Assembly (NCBI GenBank): GCA_017465665.1
Contig: JAFTVU010000013.1
Coordinates: 1 to 56,774, forward strand
Direction of reading: 5' to 3'
DNA: 56,774 bases
DNA from: Oscillospiraceae bacterium
GTDB taxonomy: Bacteria > Bacillota > Clostridia > Oscillospirales > Ruminococcaceae
The position numbers and the translations under genes are program-made. The stretch's first letter is position 1; each line of letters starts with the position of its first letter. Below, in pieces: positions 1 to 8,458 of this stretch. Below the pieces are notes generated by a model, which worked only from the letters and a program-made list of their open reading frames with translations, ran no database searches and was not told the DNA's origin.

Positions 1-594
1 GGTATTGCTGAGAAGGCAAACAAGGTTCGTCAGAAGCCCCTCCGTGTTATTCTTAACGGTCTTGGTAAGGACGCTGCTCAGATCATCGCTCGTATCAACG
101 GCTTCACATACGTTGAAACTGAAATGGATTACTATACAGGCGAAGTTAAGGAAGTATTCCGCAAGGCTTACTCCGACGGTCTTCGTGCAAAGGTTAACTG
201 CTACGGCGCTAACGACGTAACAGAGGGCGTTGCTATCATGTGGAAGGAAGGCGTTGACGTTTCCATCACAGGTAACTCCACCAACCCCACACGCTTCCAG
301 CACCCCGTTGCAGGCACCTACAAGAAGGAGTGCACAGAGAAGGGCAAGAAGTACTTCTCCGTAGCTTCCGGTGGTGGTACAGGTAGAACTCTGCACCCTG
401 ATAACATGGCTGCAGGTCCTGCTTCCTACGGTATGACTGATACAATGGGCCGTATGCACTCTGACGCTCAGTTCGCAGGTTCTTCTTCCGTTCCCGCGCA
501 CGTTGAGATGATGGGTCTGATTGGTGCAGGTAACAACCCCATGGTTGGTATGACTGTTGCTTGCGCAGTTGCGGTAGAAGAGGCTATGAAGTAA
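1..594 (+). CDS. GGGtGRT protein, 3' part only
   Basis: The reading frame is open from base 1 to the TAA at 592-594, giving 197 residues; the start lies upstream of the window. The diagnostic motif GGGTGRT is at visible residues 124-130, inside a glycine-rich stretch followed by LHPDNM. This names the GGGtGRT family (Pfam), a conserved cytoplasmic family of unknown biochemical function common in anaerobic Firmicutes. No signal peptide or membrane segment is visible. The reading continues above the internal ATG at 124, because the frame before it (ending NGFTYVETE) is clearly coding. A strong terminator follows 58 bp downstream. Family assignment is certain from the motif; function is unknown. 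Confidence 0.9.
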   Translation, partial: GIAEKANKVRQKPLRVILNGLGKDAAQIIARINGFTYVETEMDYYTGEVKEVFRKAYSDGLRAKVNCYGANDVTEGVAIMWKEGVDVSITGNSTNPTRFQHPVAGTYKKECTEKGKKYFSVASGGGTGRTLHPDNMAAGPASYGMTDTMGRMHSDAQFAGSSSVPAHVEMMGLIGAGNNPMVGMTVACAVAVEEAMK

Positions 595-651
595 GCAGCA
601 ATTTGCTGTACGTTTTCCGCCTGACGGCGGGAGATTGAATAAAACAACCGA

Positions 652-680
652 GGCGGTCGCTGCAAAGTGACCGCCTTTTT
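652..680 (+). terminator. Rho-independent terminator of the GGGtGRT gene
   Basis: A 7-bp perfect GC-rich stem (ggcggtc at 652-658 with gaccgcc at 669-675) is followed directly by five T residues. A second small hairpin, ccgcc-tga-cggcgg, lies just upstream near 618-631. Confidence 0.85.
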
Positions 681-683
681 ATG

Positions 684-712
684 TTGACTTTTATAGTAGA
701 GAATGGTATAAT
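684..712 (+). promoter_or_regulatory. SigmaA-type promoter for the GNAT gene at 752
   Basis: TTGACT at 684-689 and TATAAT at 707-712 are separated by exactly 17 bp. This predicts a start of transcription near 719 and a leader of about 33 nt that includes the ribosome binding site AAGGAGTG. Confidence 0.75.
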
Positions 713-751
713 TTAGCCAATGATAAACAGTAATTCACAAGGAGTGTCACA

Positions 752-1252
752 ATGGAAATCAGATATATCAATCAGGACGACGATTTATTTGAAATAAGCA
801 ATATATACGAAAGTAGCTGGAAGTTTGCCTATAAAGATATTATTCCGCAAAGTTATCTCGACAGCATTCCAAAAGGTCGCTGGGCCAACAGCATAACCAG
901 AGAAGGAATGAACAATCTCGTTTTGATTGAAAACGGAATTGTTATAGGTACTGCAAGTTTCTGCAAATCGAGATGGGAACAGTTTAGTGATTATGGCGAA
1001 ATAGTGTCAATATACTTTTTGCCAGATTTTATGGGAAAAGGATACGGAAATCATCTTCTGCAAAGATGTGTTACAGAATTAAATTCCATAGGCTATGACA
1101 AACTACTTTTATGGGTTTTAGAGGATAATATGAGAGCAAGAAAATTCTATGAAAAGAATGGATTTGTTTGTTCCGATGAATATTTGGACGATAATATTGG
1201 AGGAAAAGAATTAAGAGAAATAATGTACACTTATTGCTGTAATCAATTATAA
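752..1252 (+). CDS. GNAT-family N-acetyltransferase
   Basis: A 166-residue single-domain protein of the GCN5-related acetyltransferase fold. The acetyl-CoA pyrophosphate-binding loop appears as FMGKGYGNHLL around residue 95, followed by the typical C-terminal signature N-x-R-A-x-x-FYEKNGF near residues 127-140. Substrate cannot be inferred. The start ATG at 752 is set by AAGGAGTG at a good distance. The gene is monocistronic: its own consensus promoter precedes it and a long bidirectional terminator follows. The coding sequence is clearly more A/T-rich at third positions than the flanking housekeeping genes, which suggests later acquisition. Confidence 0.88.
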   Translation: MEIRYINQDDDLFEISNIYESSWKFAYKDIIPQSYLDSIPKGRWANSITREGMNNLVLIENGIVIGTASFCKSRWEQFSDYGEIVSIYFLPDFMGKGYGNHLLQRCVTELNSIGYDKLLLWVLEDNMRARKFYEKNGFVCSDEYLDDNIGGKELREIMYTYCCNQL

Positions 1253-1269
1253 TTTATCATTTCTACATC

Positions 1270-1306
1270 AAAACAACCTGTGAGCCCACACCTCACAGGT
1301 TGTTTT
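1270..1306. terminator. Bidirectional terminator between convergent genes
   Basis: A perfect 15-bp stem (1270-1284 with 1292-1306) and a 7-nt loop, with AAAA on the left and TTTT on the right. It serves both the GNAT gene (plus) and the regulator ending at 1323 (minus). Confidence 0.9.
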
Positions 1307-1322
1307 GATATACCTCCTATTG

Positions 1323-2360
1323 TTACATACACGAATACTTCTCGGCAAGCAGCCTGAACTCCTCAACCATGTCACCCTCGGTGACAGAATGATCCTCTCT
1401 CAGCACAGCAAGCGTCCTTTCATAATACTCCGCTGCCTTGCCGTAACGCTTCTGTATCAGCGCAACGTGTGCAAGGTCAAGCAGATCGTCGATAAGGCGA
1501 GGCATGGGCTGCAGCTCATGCGAATGCAGCCAGCACTCGGATGCCTTGTCGTATTCTGCCACACAAGCGTACACATCGCCCTTGTACGACCACGCAAGCC
1601 AGTCATCCGCAAACCGCTCCGTCATCCTGTTTAGCGTCTGCTCTGCCAGAGCAGCTTCCCCACGCAGATAATGCAGCTTTGCCTCGTACATCATCGGGCG
1701 GCATGAATCATCCGTGCTTTTCAGCTTTGCGAGAATATACTCGCCGTCCTCTGCCCTGCCGTCTGCTATGAGATTATCCAGCAGCTGCTGAAGTGCGTGA
1801 AGATTGTCGGGATGCTTCTCAACGAAATCCATGTAGTAGCTTATAAGCTCGCTGTGATTGGAAGCATACCAGTCACGGTCTGCGCCGTTCCATGCCAGAT
1901 TCAGCTGTCGGTGATTCATCTTCTCGTCAGGGTCAAATTCAATACCCTCCTGAGCGTACCTTGCCGCCGTCATGCGGTAGCTTATCGCCTGTTGGTTGTA
2001 CAAGCCTGCAAGCGCTGTGAGGATTCGGCCTTTTAACGCAGGATCGTCCTTATGCTCGGTAAGAAAAGTACGGTAGCTCTCGAAGTCCTTTTCGGAAATG
2101 ACGGTATTCTCGCTGCTGCTTCCGATAAGATTTTCAATGCGTTTCAGCTTTGCCTCATCTGTCATGGAGAACAGCTCGTCTATGGTAACTCCAAGCTCCA
2201 TGGATATCTGCGGCAGCAGTGAGATATCGGGTGCAGTAACGCAGTTCTCCCATTTGGAAACTAACTGTGCAGTAACGCAGAGCTTCTCTGCAAGCTGCTC
2301 CTGTGTCATTCCCTTGCTGAGACGTAAGAGCCGTATCTTTTTTCCTATATCAAAATTCAT
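1323..2360 (-). CDS. XRE-family HTH regulator with TPR-like repeats
   Basis: 345 residues. Residues 4-60 form a lambda-repressor-type helix-turn-helix (GMTQEQLAEKL...VSKWENC), a Cro/C1 XRE domain that binds DNA. The rest, from about residue 75, is alpha-helical with tetratricopeptide-like features (LAWNGADRDWYA, WLHSHELQPM, YGKAAEYYERTL), which usually sense a peptide or partner protein. The start is preceded by AGGAGG with good spacing. It stands alone, convergent with the GNAT gene, and has its own promoter. Targets are not visible; XRE-TPR proteins often control a neighbouring or their own gene. Likely cytoplasmic. Confidence 0.85.
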   Translation of the reverse strand: MNFDIGKKIRLLRLSKGMTQEQLAEKLCVTAQLVSKWENCVTAPDISLLPQISMELGVTIDELFSMTDEAKLKRIENLIGSSSENTVISEKDFESYRTFLTEHKDDPALKGRILTALAGLYNQQAISYRMTAARYAQEGIEFDPDEKMNHRQLNLAWNGADRDWYASNHSELISYYMDFVEKHPDNLHALQQLLDNLIADGRAEDGEYILAKLKSTDDSCRPMMYEAKLHYLRGEAALAEQTLNRMTERFADDWLAWSYKGDVYACVAEYDKASECWLHSHELQPMPRLIDDLLDLAHVALIQKRYGKAAEYYERTLAVLREDHSVTEGDMVEEFRLLAEKYSCM

Positions 2361-2405
2361 TGCAATTCCTCCTGTTTACATTATTTCTTAGAAGCTTCTG
2401 TATAT

Positions 2406-2434
2406 ATGATAGCATCAGTTAAAAGAAAAAACAA
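2406..2434 (-). promoter_or_regulatory. Candidate promoter of the XRE-TPR gene
   Basis: Read on the minus strand: TTGTTT (2434-2429), 17-bp spacer, TATCAT (2411-2406). Four and five matches to the two sigmaA consensus boxes, located 45 bp before the start codon. Confidence 0.5.
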
Positions 2435-2506
2435 TAACCCGGACGGATAGCCTGCTAAACCGTACTGCAAACGGATGAAAACGATTAAAAATTCCTTGCA
2501 AACTTA

Positions 2507-2535
2507 TTGACAATACCGCCTGTTGGATGTATAAT
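2507..2535 (+). promoter_or_regulatory. Perfect sigmaA consensus promoter of galE
   Basis: TTGACA at 2507-2512, 17-bp spacer, TATAAT at 2530-2535: a full consensus match, indicating strong constitutive expression. The galE start follows 37 bp later, with GGAGG at 2558-2562. Confidence 0.88.
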
Positions 2536-2571
2536 TAAAGTGTATCATTTATTAAACGGAGGTCATACATC

Positions 2572-3582
2572 ATGGCTATTTTAGTTACTGGCGGCGCAGG
2601 CTTTATCGGCTCACATACCTGTGTTGAGCTTCTCAACGCCGGCGAAGAGATCGTTGTAATGGACAACTTCTACAACTCCAATGCAAAGGCTCTGGATGGC
2701 ATCAAGGAGATCACAGGCAAGAATTTCAAGTTCTATGAGGCTGATATGCTGGATATGGCGGCTGTGGATGAGATATTCGCAGAGAACGATATCGAAGCTG
2801 TTATCCACTTTGCAGGCTACAAGTGTGTTCCCGAGAGCGTTAAAAAGCCGCTGATGTACTACTCCAACAATCTTCGCGGTACTTTTAATATTCTTGAGTG
2901 CATGAAGAAGTACGGCTGCACAAAATTTGTTTTCAGCTCCTCCGCTACTGTTTACGGAATCCCCGAAACAGTTCCCGTAAAGGAGGATTTCCCTCTCTCC
3001 GCTATCAATCCCTACGGCAGCACAAAGCTCATCATTGAGAATCTCTGCCGCGAAATGGCTGCTGCAAGCGACAAGTGGAGCATGATCCTGCTGCGCTACT
3101 TCAACCCCGTAGGTGCTCATGAGAGTGGAAAGATCGGTGAGGATCCCAACGGTATCCCTAACAATCTCATGCCTATCGTACTCGACAAGGCAACAGGCAA
3201 GCGTGAAGTGCTCAGCGTTGCAGGTAATGATTATCCTACCCCCGATGGCACCTGCGTTCGTGACTACATCCACGTTGTGGACCTCGCAAAGGGTCACGTT
3301 GCCGCTATCAAAAAGGCAAGAAGCTCCAACGGTGCGCTGGCATATAACCTCGGCACAGGAAACGGCTACTCTGTTCTGGAGATACTTGATACATTCCAGA
3401 GAGTGAACAATATCGATCTTGGTTACACCATCGGTGAGCGCCGTCCCGGCGACGCAGCCGCTACATACGCTGACCCCACCCTCGCAGAAAAGGAGCTGGG
3501 CTGGAAGGCTGAGAAGACTCTTGAAGAGATGTGCAGAGACGCATGGAACTTCAGAAAGCTTCGTGAGGAAGAAAATAAGTAA
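2572..3582 (+). CDS. galE: UDP-glucose 4-epimerase
   Basis: 336 residues, the usual length for GalE, which interconverts UDP-glucose and UDP-galactose using tightly bound NAD (Leloir pathway and surface polysaccharide precursor supply). It is an extended short-chain dehydrogenase: the NAD-binding GGAGFIGSH starts at residue 7, and the catalytic Tyr148-x3-Lys152 is in the motif PYGSTK. The substrate-binding segment LRYFNPVGAH is typical of GalE. Start ATG at 2572 follows GGAGGT. It is monocistronic, between a consensus promoter and a terminator, and no other galactose gene lies nearby, so a general role in nucleotide-sugar supply is as likely as galactose use. Confidence 0.95.
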   Translation: MAILVTGGAGFIGSHTCVELLNAGEEIVVMDNFYNSNAKALDGIKEITGKNFKFYEADMLDMAAVDEIFAENDIEAVIHFAGYKCVPESVKKPLMYYSNNLRGTFNILECMKKYGCTKFVFSSSATVYGIPETVPVKEDFPLSAINPYGSTKLIIENLCREMAAASDKWSMILLRYFNPVGAHESGKIGEDPNGIPNNLMPIVLDKATGKREVLSVAGNDYPTPDGTCVRDYIHVVDLAKGHVAAIKKARSSNGALAYNLGTGNGYSVLEILDTFQRVNNIDLGYTIGERRPGDAAATYADPTLAEKELGWKAEKTLEEMCRDAWNFRKLREEENK

Positions 3583-3590
3583 TTCAAAAA

Positions 3591-3616
3591 GCGGAGTTTT
3601 GAAACTCCGCTTTTTT
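3591..3616 (+). terminator. Rho-independent terminator of galE
   Basis: Stem gcggagttt (3591-3599) pairs with aaactccgc (3602-3610), followed by TTTTTT. The upstream A-run makes it usable in the minus direction for the convergent sigma factor gene as well. Confidence 0.85.
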
Positions 3617-3618
3617 CA

Positions 3619-5250
3619 TTATGTGAGTATATAAAGTCCTGCGGCTGATCTTGAATAATCCTCAGGTTTTGTCAATGCCTTATCCCAGCCGTAATCAAAC
3701 AGCGAACATATCTGCTGGAAAAACATCCGCATATCCCAGTGGATAAAGTTGCTCATCAGATCCTTGCGGACATAAGGCAGAAGAATTTTTTCAACACCTG
3801 CACCAACCTTATCGGCATATTCTTCAGCAAGAGGCTTTATTTCAGCGCTTACAAGGTTGCGGATCTCATTGTAGATCTCACGCCTGAAGATCGGAAGCTG
3901 AACGATAAGCCTGTCATTTTCCTTTTTAAGCAAGCCTTTTTTAAGGAAATCAGCTGCCATAGCTTCCTCGTGAACAGACAGCTTTTTATCGGGATCTTCC
4001 GATAATGCCACAAGCAGAGCAATATTGTTTCCATCGATCCACTTGTCACGACCTCTGCGCCAGTCGGTTTCATCATCATTGTCATCGGGAAACGGTTCAG
4101 TTTCAAAATCGTTCACGAATTCGAGCTTTCCGTATTCTGAGGTTGTAAAATCCTGATGAAGATTTGACCAGCTGACCGCTCTTAGCCTGCTCAGCATTGA
4201 ACTGTCAAATGTTTCATCGGGCAGCGTATATTGCATTGTCAGGCGGTATTTTCTCTCGGCTTCATCCTTGATACTGTATTTTCCGATATAATGGTCTCTT
4301 CCGTGGCTACCGAAAAAGTCACCTGCAATAACGTATAAGATCCACATAAGATAACCATAATCAAAGTCATTTCCATAAAAATCAAGAGCTGTGATCTTAT
4401 CCTTTAAACTTAAAAGAATATTGATGATCTTTTCTGCATAGCCTTCATCATGAAATATATCGCAGGCATAAACATCTGCCTCTACATACTTTTCGCGAGG
4501 GAATATGCAGTGGTTTGCAATATACTTGCCCTTTGCAGGAGAAACAAGCAGATTTGCGCTTATCATTTTTTCTATCATATCTTCAAGATAAAGTGGCGCT
4601 ACTCCCATTTCGTCTGCAATTTCATTTACCGTTTTAGCTTCGCTACGGCAGATTACCATGACCTGCGGACATATTTTAGAGCTGTCCATAACAAATATTG
4701 CATTCATTGCCGAGAAGCCACAGAACCAACTTACATCAGCAGGTGCATAAGCAGTTTTTCCTATATTATTCATATTTTCAAACCTCTCTTTCAGATTCTT
4801 CTTTGCGTCAAACAAACGGCGCTTTACCGTTCCCTCAGGAATGTCAAGCTCGTTTGCGATTTGTCTTACAGTCTGCTCTTTGAGGTAAAAGCGTATGATG
4901 ATCTCACGATAGATCGAAGCAAGCCTTGATAAAGCGAAATTCAGCTGTGAGATATCCTCTGTAGCGATAAGATTTTCAATAGGCTGAGGATGTTCAGCCG
5001 CCATACCGCCTGCCATTTCAATGGGCAAAGTTGAATTCTGCTTGCTTGAAATATAATCGGCATACTTGTTTCTTGCCATTTTCCAGTACCAGGAATAAAA
5101 GCTGACAAATTCCTTGCCGCTTGCGATAACCCGCAAGGCTTCATACAGAATATCCTGCGACAGATCCTTTGCCGCTTCGGTATCGGAGATCCGCTTTACG
5201 CAGAACAAATATGTAGCTTCGATCAGCTCATTTGTGATAAATTCGTTCAT
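3619..5250 (-). CDS. ECF-like sigma factor with ~370-residue C-terminal extension
   Basis: 543 residues, about three times an ordinary ECF sigma factor. Residues 1-75 match region 2 (DLSQDILYEAL, then a helix ending WKMARNKYADY). Residues 103-158 match region 4 (YREIIIRFYL, then IANELDIPEGTVKRRL, the -35-recognising helix-turn-helix). The rest is an extension with a likely second winged helix at about 205-250 (TVNEIADEMGVAP...NLLVSPAKGKYI) and a long helical tail of no recognised family. No anti-sigma gene or membrane protein is adjacent, so the extension may itself regulate activity. It is separated from the transketolase genes by a 225-bp gap containing a hairpin. Target promoters cannot be predicted. 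Confidence 0.82.
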   Translation of the reverse strand: MNEFITNELIEATYLFCVKRISDTEAAKDLSQDILYEALRVIASGKEFVSFYSWYWKMARNKYADYISSKQNSTLPIEMAGGMAAEHPQPIENLIATEDISQLNFALSRLASIYREIIIRFYLKEQTVRQIANELDIPEGTVKRRLFDAKKNLKERFENMNNIGKTAYAPADVSWFCGFSAMNAIFVMDSSKICPQVMVICRSEAKTVNEIADEMGVAPLYLEDMIEKMISANLLVSPAKGKYIANHCIFPREKYVEADVYACDIFHDEGYAEKIINILLSLKDKITALDFYGNDFDYGYLMWILYVIAGDFFGSHGRDHYIGKYSIKDEAERKYRLTMQYTLPDETFDSSMLSRLRAVSWSNLHQDFTTSEYGKLEFVNDFETEPFPDDNDDETDWRRGRDKWIDGNNIALLVALSEDPDKKLSVHEEAMAADFLKKGLLKKENDRLIVQLPIFRREIYNEIRNLVSAEIKPLAEEYADKVGAGVEKILLPYVRKDLMSNFIHWDMRMFFQQICSLFDYGWDKALTKPEDYSRSAAGLYILT

Positions 5251-5323
5251 AGATTTTTACCTCTTGCAAAACGTTTTACGCTTAATAAGTCTGAAAGATC
5301 GCAAAAAGGTTCGGTATAATTTT

Positions 5324-5353
5324 AAAGGCTGTGCGGAATTCCACACAGCCTTT
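5324..5353. other. Intergenic hairpin downstream of the transketolase genes
   Basis: A 10-bp stem (aaaggctgtg at 5324-5333 with cacagccttt at 5344-5353) with an internal gaattc. There is no T-run on the minus strand, so terminator function is uncertain. The rest of the 5251-5475 gap holds a second wobble-rich stem near 5409-5440 and no ORF. Confidence 0.5.
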
Positions 5354-5475
5354 GCTGTTATTGTACATATCCAAGGCGAACAAGAAAGTATCAGATACTA
5401 GGAAACCATCCTACAGCCAGGCTTTGTGCCAGCCGTAGGGTAGTTGACGACGTAGATGATGCTTTATTGGCAGCC

Positions 5476-6411
5476 TTACTTACCGAGTGCAGCCTTTGCG
5501 GTAGCCACGATATTCTCGGCGCACAGACCGAACTCCTTGAGCAGATCAACTGCAGGACCGGAGTGACCGAATACATCCTTTACACCGATCTTGATAACGG
5601 GTACAGGGCACTCCTCTGTAACCACGTCAGCAACTGCGGAGCCGAGACCGCCGATAACGCTGTGCTCCTCAACAGTGATGATCTTGCCTGTTTCCTTGGC
5701 AGCCTTGATGATGATATCACGATCGATGGGCTTGATGGTGTGGATGTTGATGATACGAGCGTCAATACCCTGCTCTGCGAGAGCCTTGCCTGCCTCGATA
5801 GCCTCTGCTACCATCAGACCTGTTGCGATGATGGTGATGTCCTTGCCGTCCTTGAGCTGGATGCCCTTGCCTACTTCGAACTTGTAGGTTGCGGGATCGT
5901 TGAAGATGGGAGCAGCAAGTCTGCCGAATCTCATGTAGGTAGGACCAACATAGTCAGCCATTGCAAGAACCGCAGCCTTAGCCTCAACATCGTCAGCAGG
6001 GTTGATAACTGTCATTCCGGGGATGGTACGCATGAGTGCGATATCCTCGTTGCACTGGTGGGATGCGCCGTCCTCACCAACGGAGATACCTGCGTGTGTT
6101 GCGCCGATCTTTACGTTGATGTGAGGATAGCCGATGCTGTTTCTTACGATCTCAAAAGCTCTGCCTGCTGCGAACATAGCAAAGGAGCTTGCGAATACCA
6201 GCTTGCCTGTTGTGGCGATACCTGCGGCAACGCCCATCATATTAGCCTCTGCAATACCGCAATCGAAGAAACGATCGGGATATGCAGCCTTGAATGTACC
6301 TGTTTTTGTTGCAGCAGCAAGGTCAGCGTCCAGAACAACGAGATCGGGGCGCTTCTCAGCGAGCATTACAAGAGCTTCGCCGTAGCTGTCACGGGTTGCT
6401 TTCTTTTCCAT
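5476..6411 (-). CDS. Transketolase C-terminal subunit
   Basis: 311 residues from the internal ATG at 6411; the longer frame to 6441 overlaps the upstream gene and lacks a ribosome binding site, whereas AAAGGAA precedes 6411. Contains the pyrimidine-binding half (DADLAAATKTG, CGIAEANMMGVAAG, with the conserved Glu that activates thiamine diphosphate) and the C-terminal lobe (HTIKPIDRD, EEHSVIGGLG). Many Clostridia encode transketolase as two chains, and the N-terminal half is the next gene upstream, 26 bp away, so the two should form the active heteromer. Acts in the non-oxidative pentose phosphate pathway, important in pentose fermentation. Confidence 0.93.
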   Translation of the reverse strand: MEKKATRDSYGEALVMLAEKRPDLVVLDADLAAATKTGTFKAAYPDRFFDCGIAEANMMGVAAGIATTGKLVFASSFAMFAAGRAFEIVRNSIGYPHINVKIGATHAGISVGEDGASHQCNEDIALMRTIPGMTVINPADDVEAKAAVLAMADYVGPTYMRFGRLAAPIFNDPATYKFEVGKGIQLKDGKDITIIATGLMVAEAIEAGKALAEQGIDARIINIHTIKPIDRDIIIKAAKETGKIITVEEHSVIGGLGSAVADVVTEECPVPVIKIGVKDVFGHSGPAVDLLKEFGLCAENIVATAKAALGK

Positions 6412-6437
6412 ATCTATATAATTCCTTTCAGTTGTAA

Positions 6438-7280
6438 TCAAGCTTCAAGAGCTGCGAGGTGAGCGTTAAGCTCCTCCATTGCCTTTGCGTACTCCTCAGC
6501 GTTGGGAGCCTTACCGTGCCAGCCGCACTGGTTCTCCATGTAGGAAACGCCCTTGCCCTTTGTGGAGCGCTGGATGATCACTGTGGGCTTGTTGATAACT
6601 GTCTCAGCCTCGTTGAATGCCTTTTCGATCTCATCAAAGTCATGACCGTTGATGCAGATAACATGCCAGCCGAATGCTGCGAACTTCTCATCGATGGGGT
6701 AGGGACTCATAACGTCACCGATCTTACCATCGATCTGCAGGCCGTTGTTATCCACAACAGCTACAAGGTTATCAAGCTGGTAGTGAGCTGCGAACATAGC
6801 AGCCTCCCAAACCTGACCCTCCTGGATCTCACCGTCACCGAGAACTGCGTATACCTTGTAGGTGTCGTTAGAGATCTTACCCGAAAGAGCCATACCGCAG
6901 GCTGCGGAGATACCCTGTCCGAGAGAGCCTGTGCTCATATCTACACCGGGAACCTTGCCCTTAACTGGGTGACCCTGAAGTCTGGAATCGATCTTACGGA
7001 GAGTCTTGAGCTCCTCAACAGGGAAAAATCCTCTGTGAGCAAGACATGCATACAGCGCAGGAGCTGTATGACCCTTGGAGAGCACCAGTCTGTCGCGGTC
7101 TGCCATTTCGGGATTTGCGGGGTCAACGTTCATTCTGTTCATATACAGATAAGTCAGAGTATCTGCAACGGAAAGAGAGCCGCCGGGATGTCCCGCCTTA
7201 GCGTTATAAACGCCCTCGATCACGCCCATTCTGACCTTTGTTGCAGCTATTTCAAGCTGCTTTTTCAGTAGTTCGTCCAT
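6438..7280 (-). CDS. Transketolase N-terminal subunit
   Basis: 280 residues, covering the thiamine-diphosphate-binding half of transketolase. The cofactor motif is visible as GDGEIQEGQVWEA, about 27 residues before NNG (VAVVDNNGLQIDG), the Mg/diphosphate site. The early segment GHPGGSLSVADTLTYLY and SKGHTAPALYA are further transketolase signatures. Start ATG at 7280 is preceded by GGAGG. It is the first gene of a two-gene operon with the C-terminal half and has a consensus promoter 54 bp upstream. Function: two-carbon transfer between ketose and aldose phosphates. Confidence 0.93.
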   Translation of the reverse strand: MDELLKKQLEIAATKVRMGVIEGVYNAKAGHPGGSLSVADTLTYLYMNRMNVDPANPEMADRDRLVLSKGHTAPALYACLAHRGFFPVEELKTLRKIDSRLQGHPVKGKVPGVDMSTGSLGQGISAACGMALSGKISNDTYKVYAVLGDGEIQEGQVWEAAMFAAHYQLDNLVAVVDNNGLQIDGKIGDVMSPYPIDEKFAAFGWHVICINGHDFDEIEKAFNEAETVINKPTVIIQRSTKGKGVSYMENQCGWHGKAPNAEEYAKAMEELNAHLAALEA

Positions 7281-7333
7281 GTTTAGTCCTCCTGTGATTT
7301 TAAATCGGTCATCCGATATTAATTTCCTTATTT

Positions 7334-7362
7334 ATTATACAGTGTATTCGTAAAATAGTCAA
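7334..7362 (-). promoter_or_regulatory. SigmaA promoter of the transketolase operon
   Basis: On the minus strand TTGACT (7362-7357), 17-bp spacer, TATAAT (7339-7334). Eleven of twelve consensus bases match. It gives the transketolase operon its own promoter, independent of the genes upstream. Confidence 0.8.
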
Positions 7363-7380
7363 TATCAATACTATACAAGA

Positions 7381-7773
7381 TTAATGCGACTTATCATCGT
7401 CTATTACGCCAACCTGATAGTCATCCTCATAAACAATCTTTCCGACATAATTGCTGTATACGATATCATACGGAATATCATACTTTTCAAGCAGATCAAT
7501 AAGCGGCTGAATATGCTCCAGCATTTCAGCACTGTTTTCGGTCTTGAACCATGTTACTGCACCCTGCGGATTTTCGTTGTCATTGCCGTAAAAAGGCGGC
7601 TCTGGCAAATTATCAAGAAACCACTGGTGAGTTTCCTCGTATATTTTAGCATCTTCGGGAGAATAGATACCATCCCGTATCCTGCGCCAGTTGAGAATAA
7701 ATACACCCACTGGCTTCTGAGTGCGATAAGCAATCTCTCTGCCCTGAATACGCATATACTTTGGTAACTTCAT
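7381..7773 (-). CDS. Conserved hypothetical protein, 130 aa
   Basis: I do not recognise a family. The product is a soluble acidic protein without signal peptide or membrane helix. It contains short aromatic-rich segments (FILNWRRIRDGIYSP, WFLDNLPEPPFYGND) and a C-terminal block predicted to alternate helix and strand (MLEHIQPLIDLLEKYDIPYDIVYS). It lies only 3 bp downstream of another unknown gene and is probably co-transcribed with it and the HAD phosphatase. Coding is supported by the tight spacing and sensible composition. Confidence 0.65.
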   Translation of the reverse strand: MKLPKYMRIQGREIAYRTQKPVGVFILNWRRIRDGIYSPEDAKIYEETHQWFLDNLPEPPFYGNDNENPQGAVTWFKTENSAEMLEHIQPLIDLLEKYDIPYDIVYSNYVGKIVYEDDYQVGVIDDDKSH

Positions 7774-7776
7774 ACC

Positions 7777-8457
7777 TTACTCCTTATCGCACAGATATCC
7801 AACACCGTATTCGTAATCGCCATCCGAGAACATAGGGTCTACGCCCCATGCTGCGGCTATCTCGATCACTGACTCCTCATCGGGGAACTCCACGCTATCC
7901 CAGTCGTCATCATCGCTCTGAATAAAACCATCAAAGCCAAGCTCATCCTCCTCGGGTGTGATATCTCCCTGATTGAGGTACACCTCTCCGCTCTCGCCAA
8001 GCCAGCCGTAAGCTCGTACAAGCTCGCCATCCACAAACTTCGCCCATGTGTGGAAATCCACCACGCGATGCGTTGCAAAGCACTGCATTTCTGTGAAATT
8101 CCTTGCGGCAGCCGTGAGCGCTTCTATCTCGCTGTCAGCGTCGCCGCCCTGAAAGGTGTCGTAGCCAATAACCAGAACATATCCCCTCACCACGGGAGAT
8201 ACGAACAGCTTGTCACGAAGCTGCGCCATTCCGCTTGCCCAGTTTGCAGGAATGGAGTTTTTAAGTCCCAGCGCAGATATGACCTGCTCAGGCGTCGTAC
8301 CCTTTATACACAGCCAGCTTGATTTATAGCCAAAGGGCTGAGGCTTGTCGGGAGTAGTATCTGTAACAGGCTCAGCGCTTTCCAAAGCAATCGGAACAGC
8401 CGCAATTACAGGCTGCTCGTTCTTCTTTTTGCCAAAAAGGAAATCCAGAAATCCCAT
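7777..8457 (-). CDS. Conserved hypothetical protein, 226 aa
   Basis: Unknown function. The start is placed at the ATG at 8457 (MGFLDFLFGKKK), preceded by GAGAGG and 1 bp after the stop of the HAD gene; a frame start at 8472 would overlap that gene without need. Residues 1-12 are hydrophobic-then-basic, followed by a low-complexity linker (about 15-45) and a globular domain. The C-terminal part has an acidic run (SDDDDWDS) and a segment WLGESGEVYLNQGD. Co-transcribed with its neighbours by spacing. It could be an antitoxin- or immunity-like protein, but nothing proves this. Confidence 0.65.
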   Translation of the reverse strand: MGFLDFLFGKKKNEQPVIAAVPIALESAEPVTDTTPDKPQPFGYKSSWLCIKGTTPEQVISALGLKNSIPANWASGMAQLRDKLFVSPVVRGYVLVIGYDTFQGGDADSEIEALTAAARNFTEMQCFATHRVVDFHTWAKFVDGELVRAYGWLGESGEVYLNQGDITPEEDELGFDGFIQSDDDDWDSVEFPDEESVIEIAAAWGVDPMFSDGDYEYGVGYLCDKE

Positions 8458-8458
8458 A

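Noticed and set aside
5467-6462. 331-codon plus-strand frame over the transketolase gene
   Set aside because: Shadow of tkt; cysteine-rich, low-complexity translation and no ribosome binding site.
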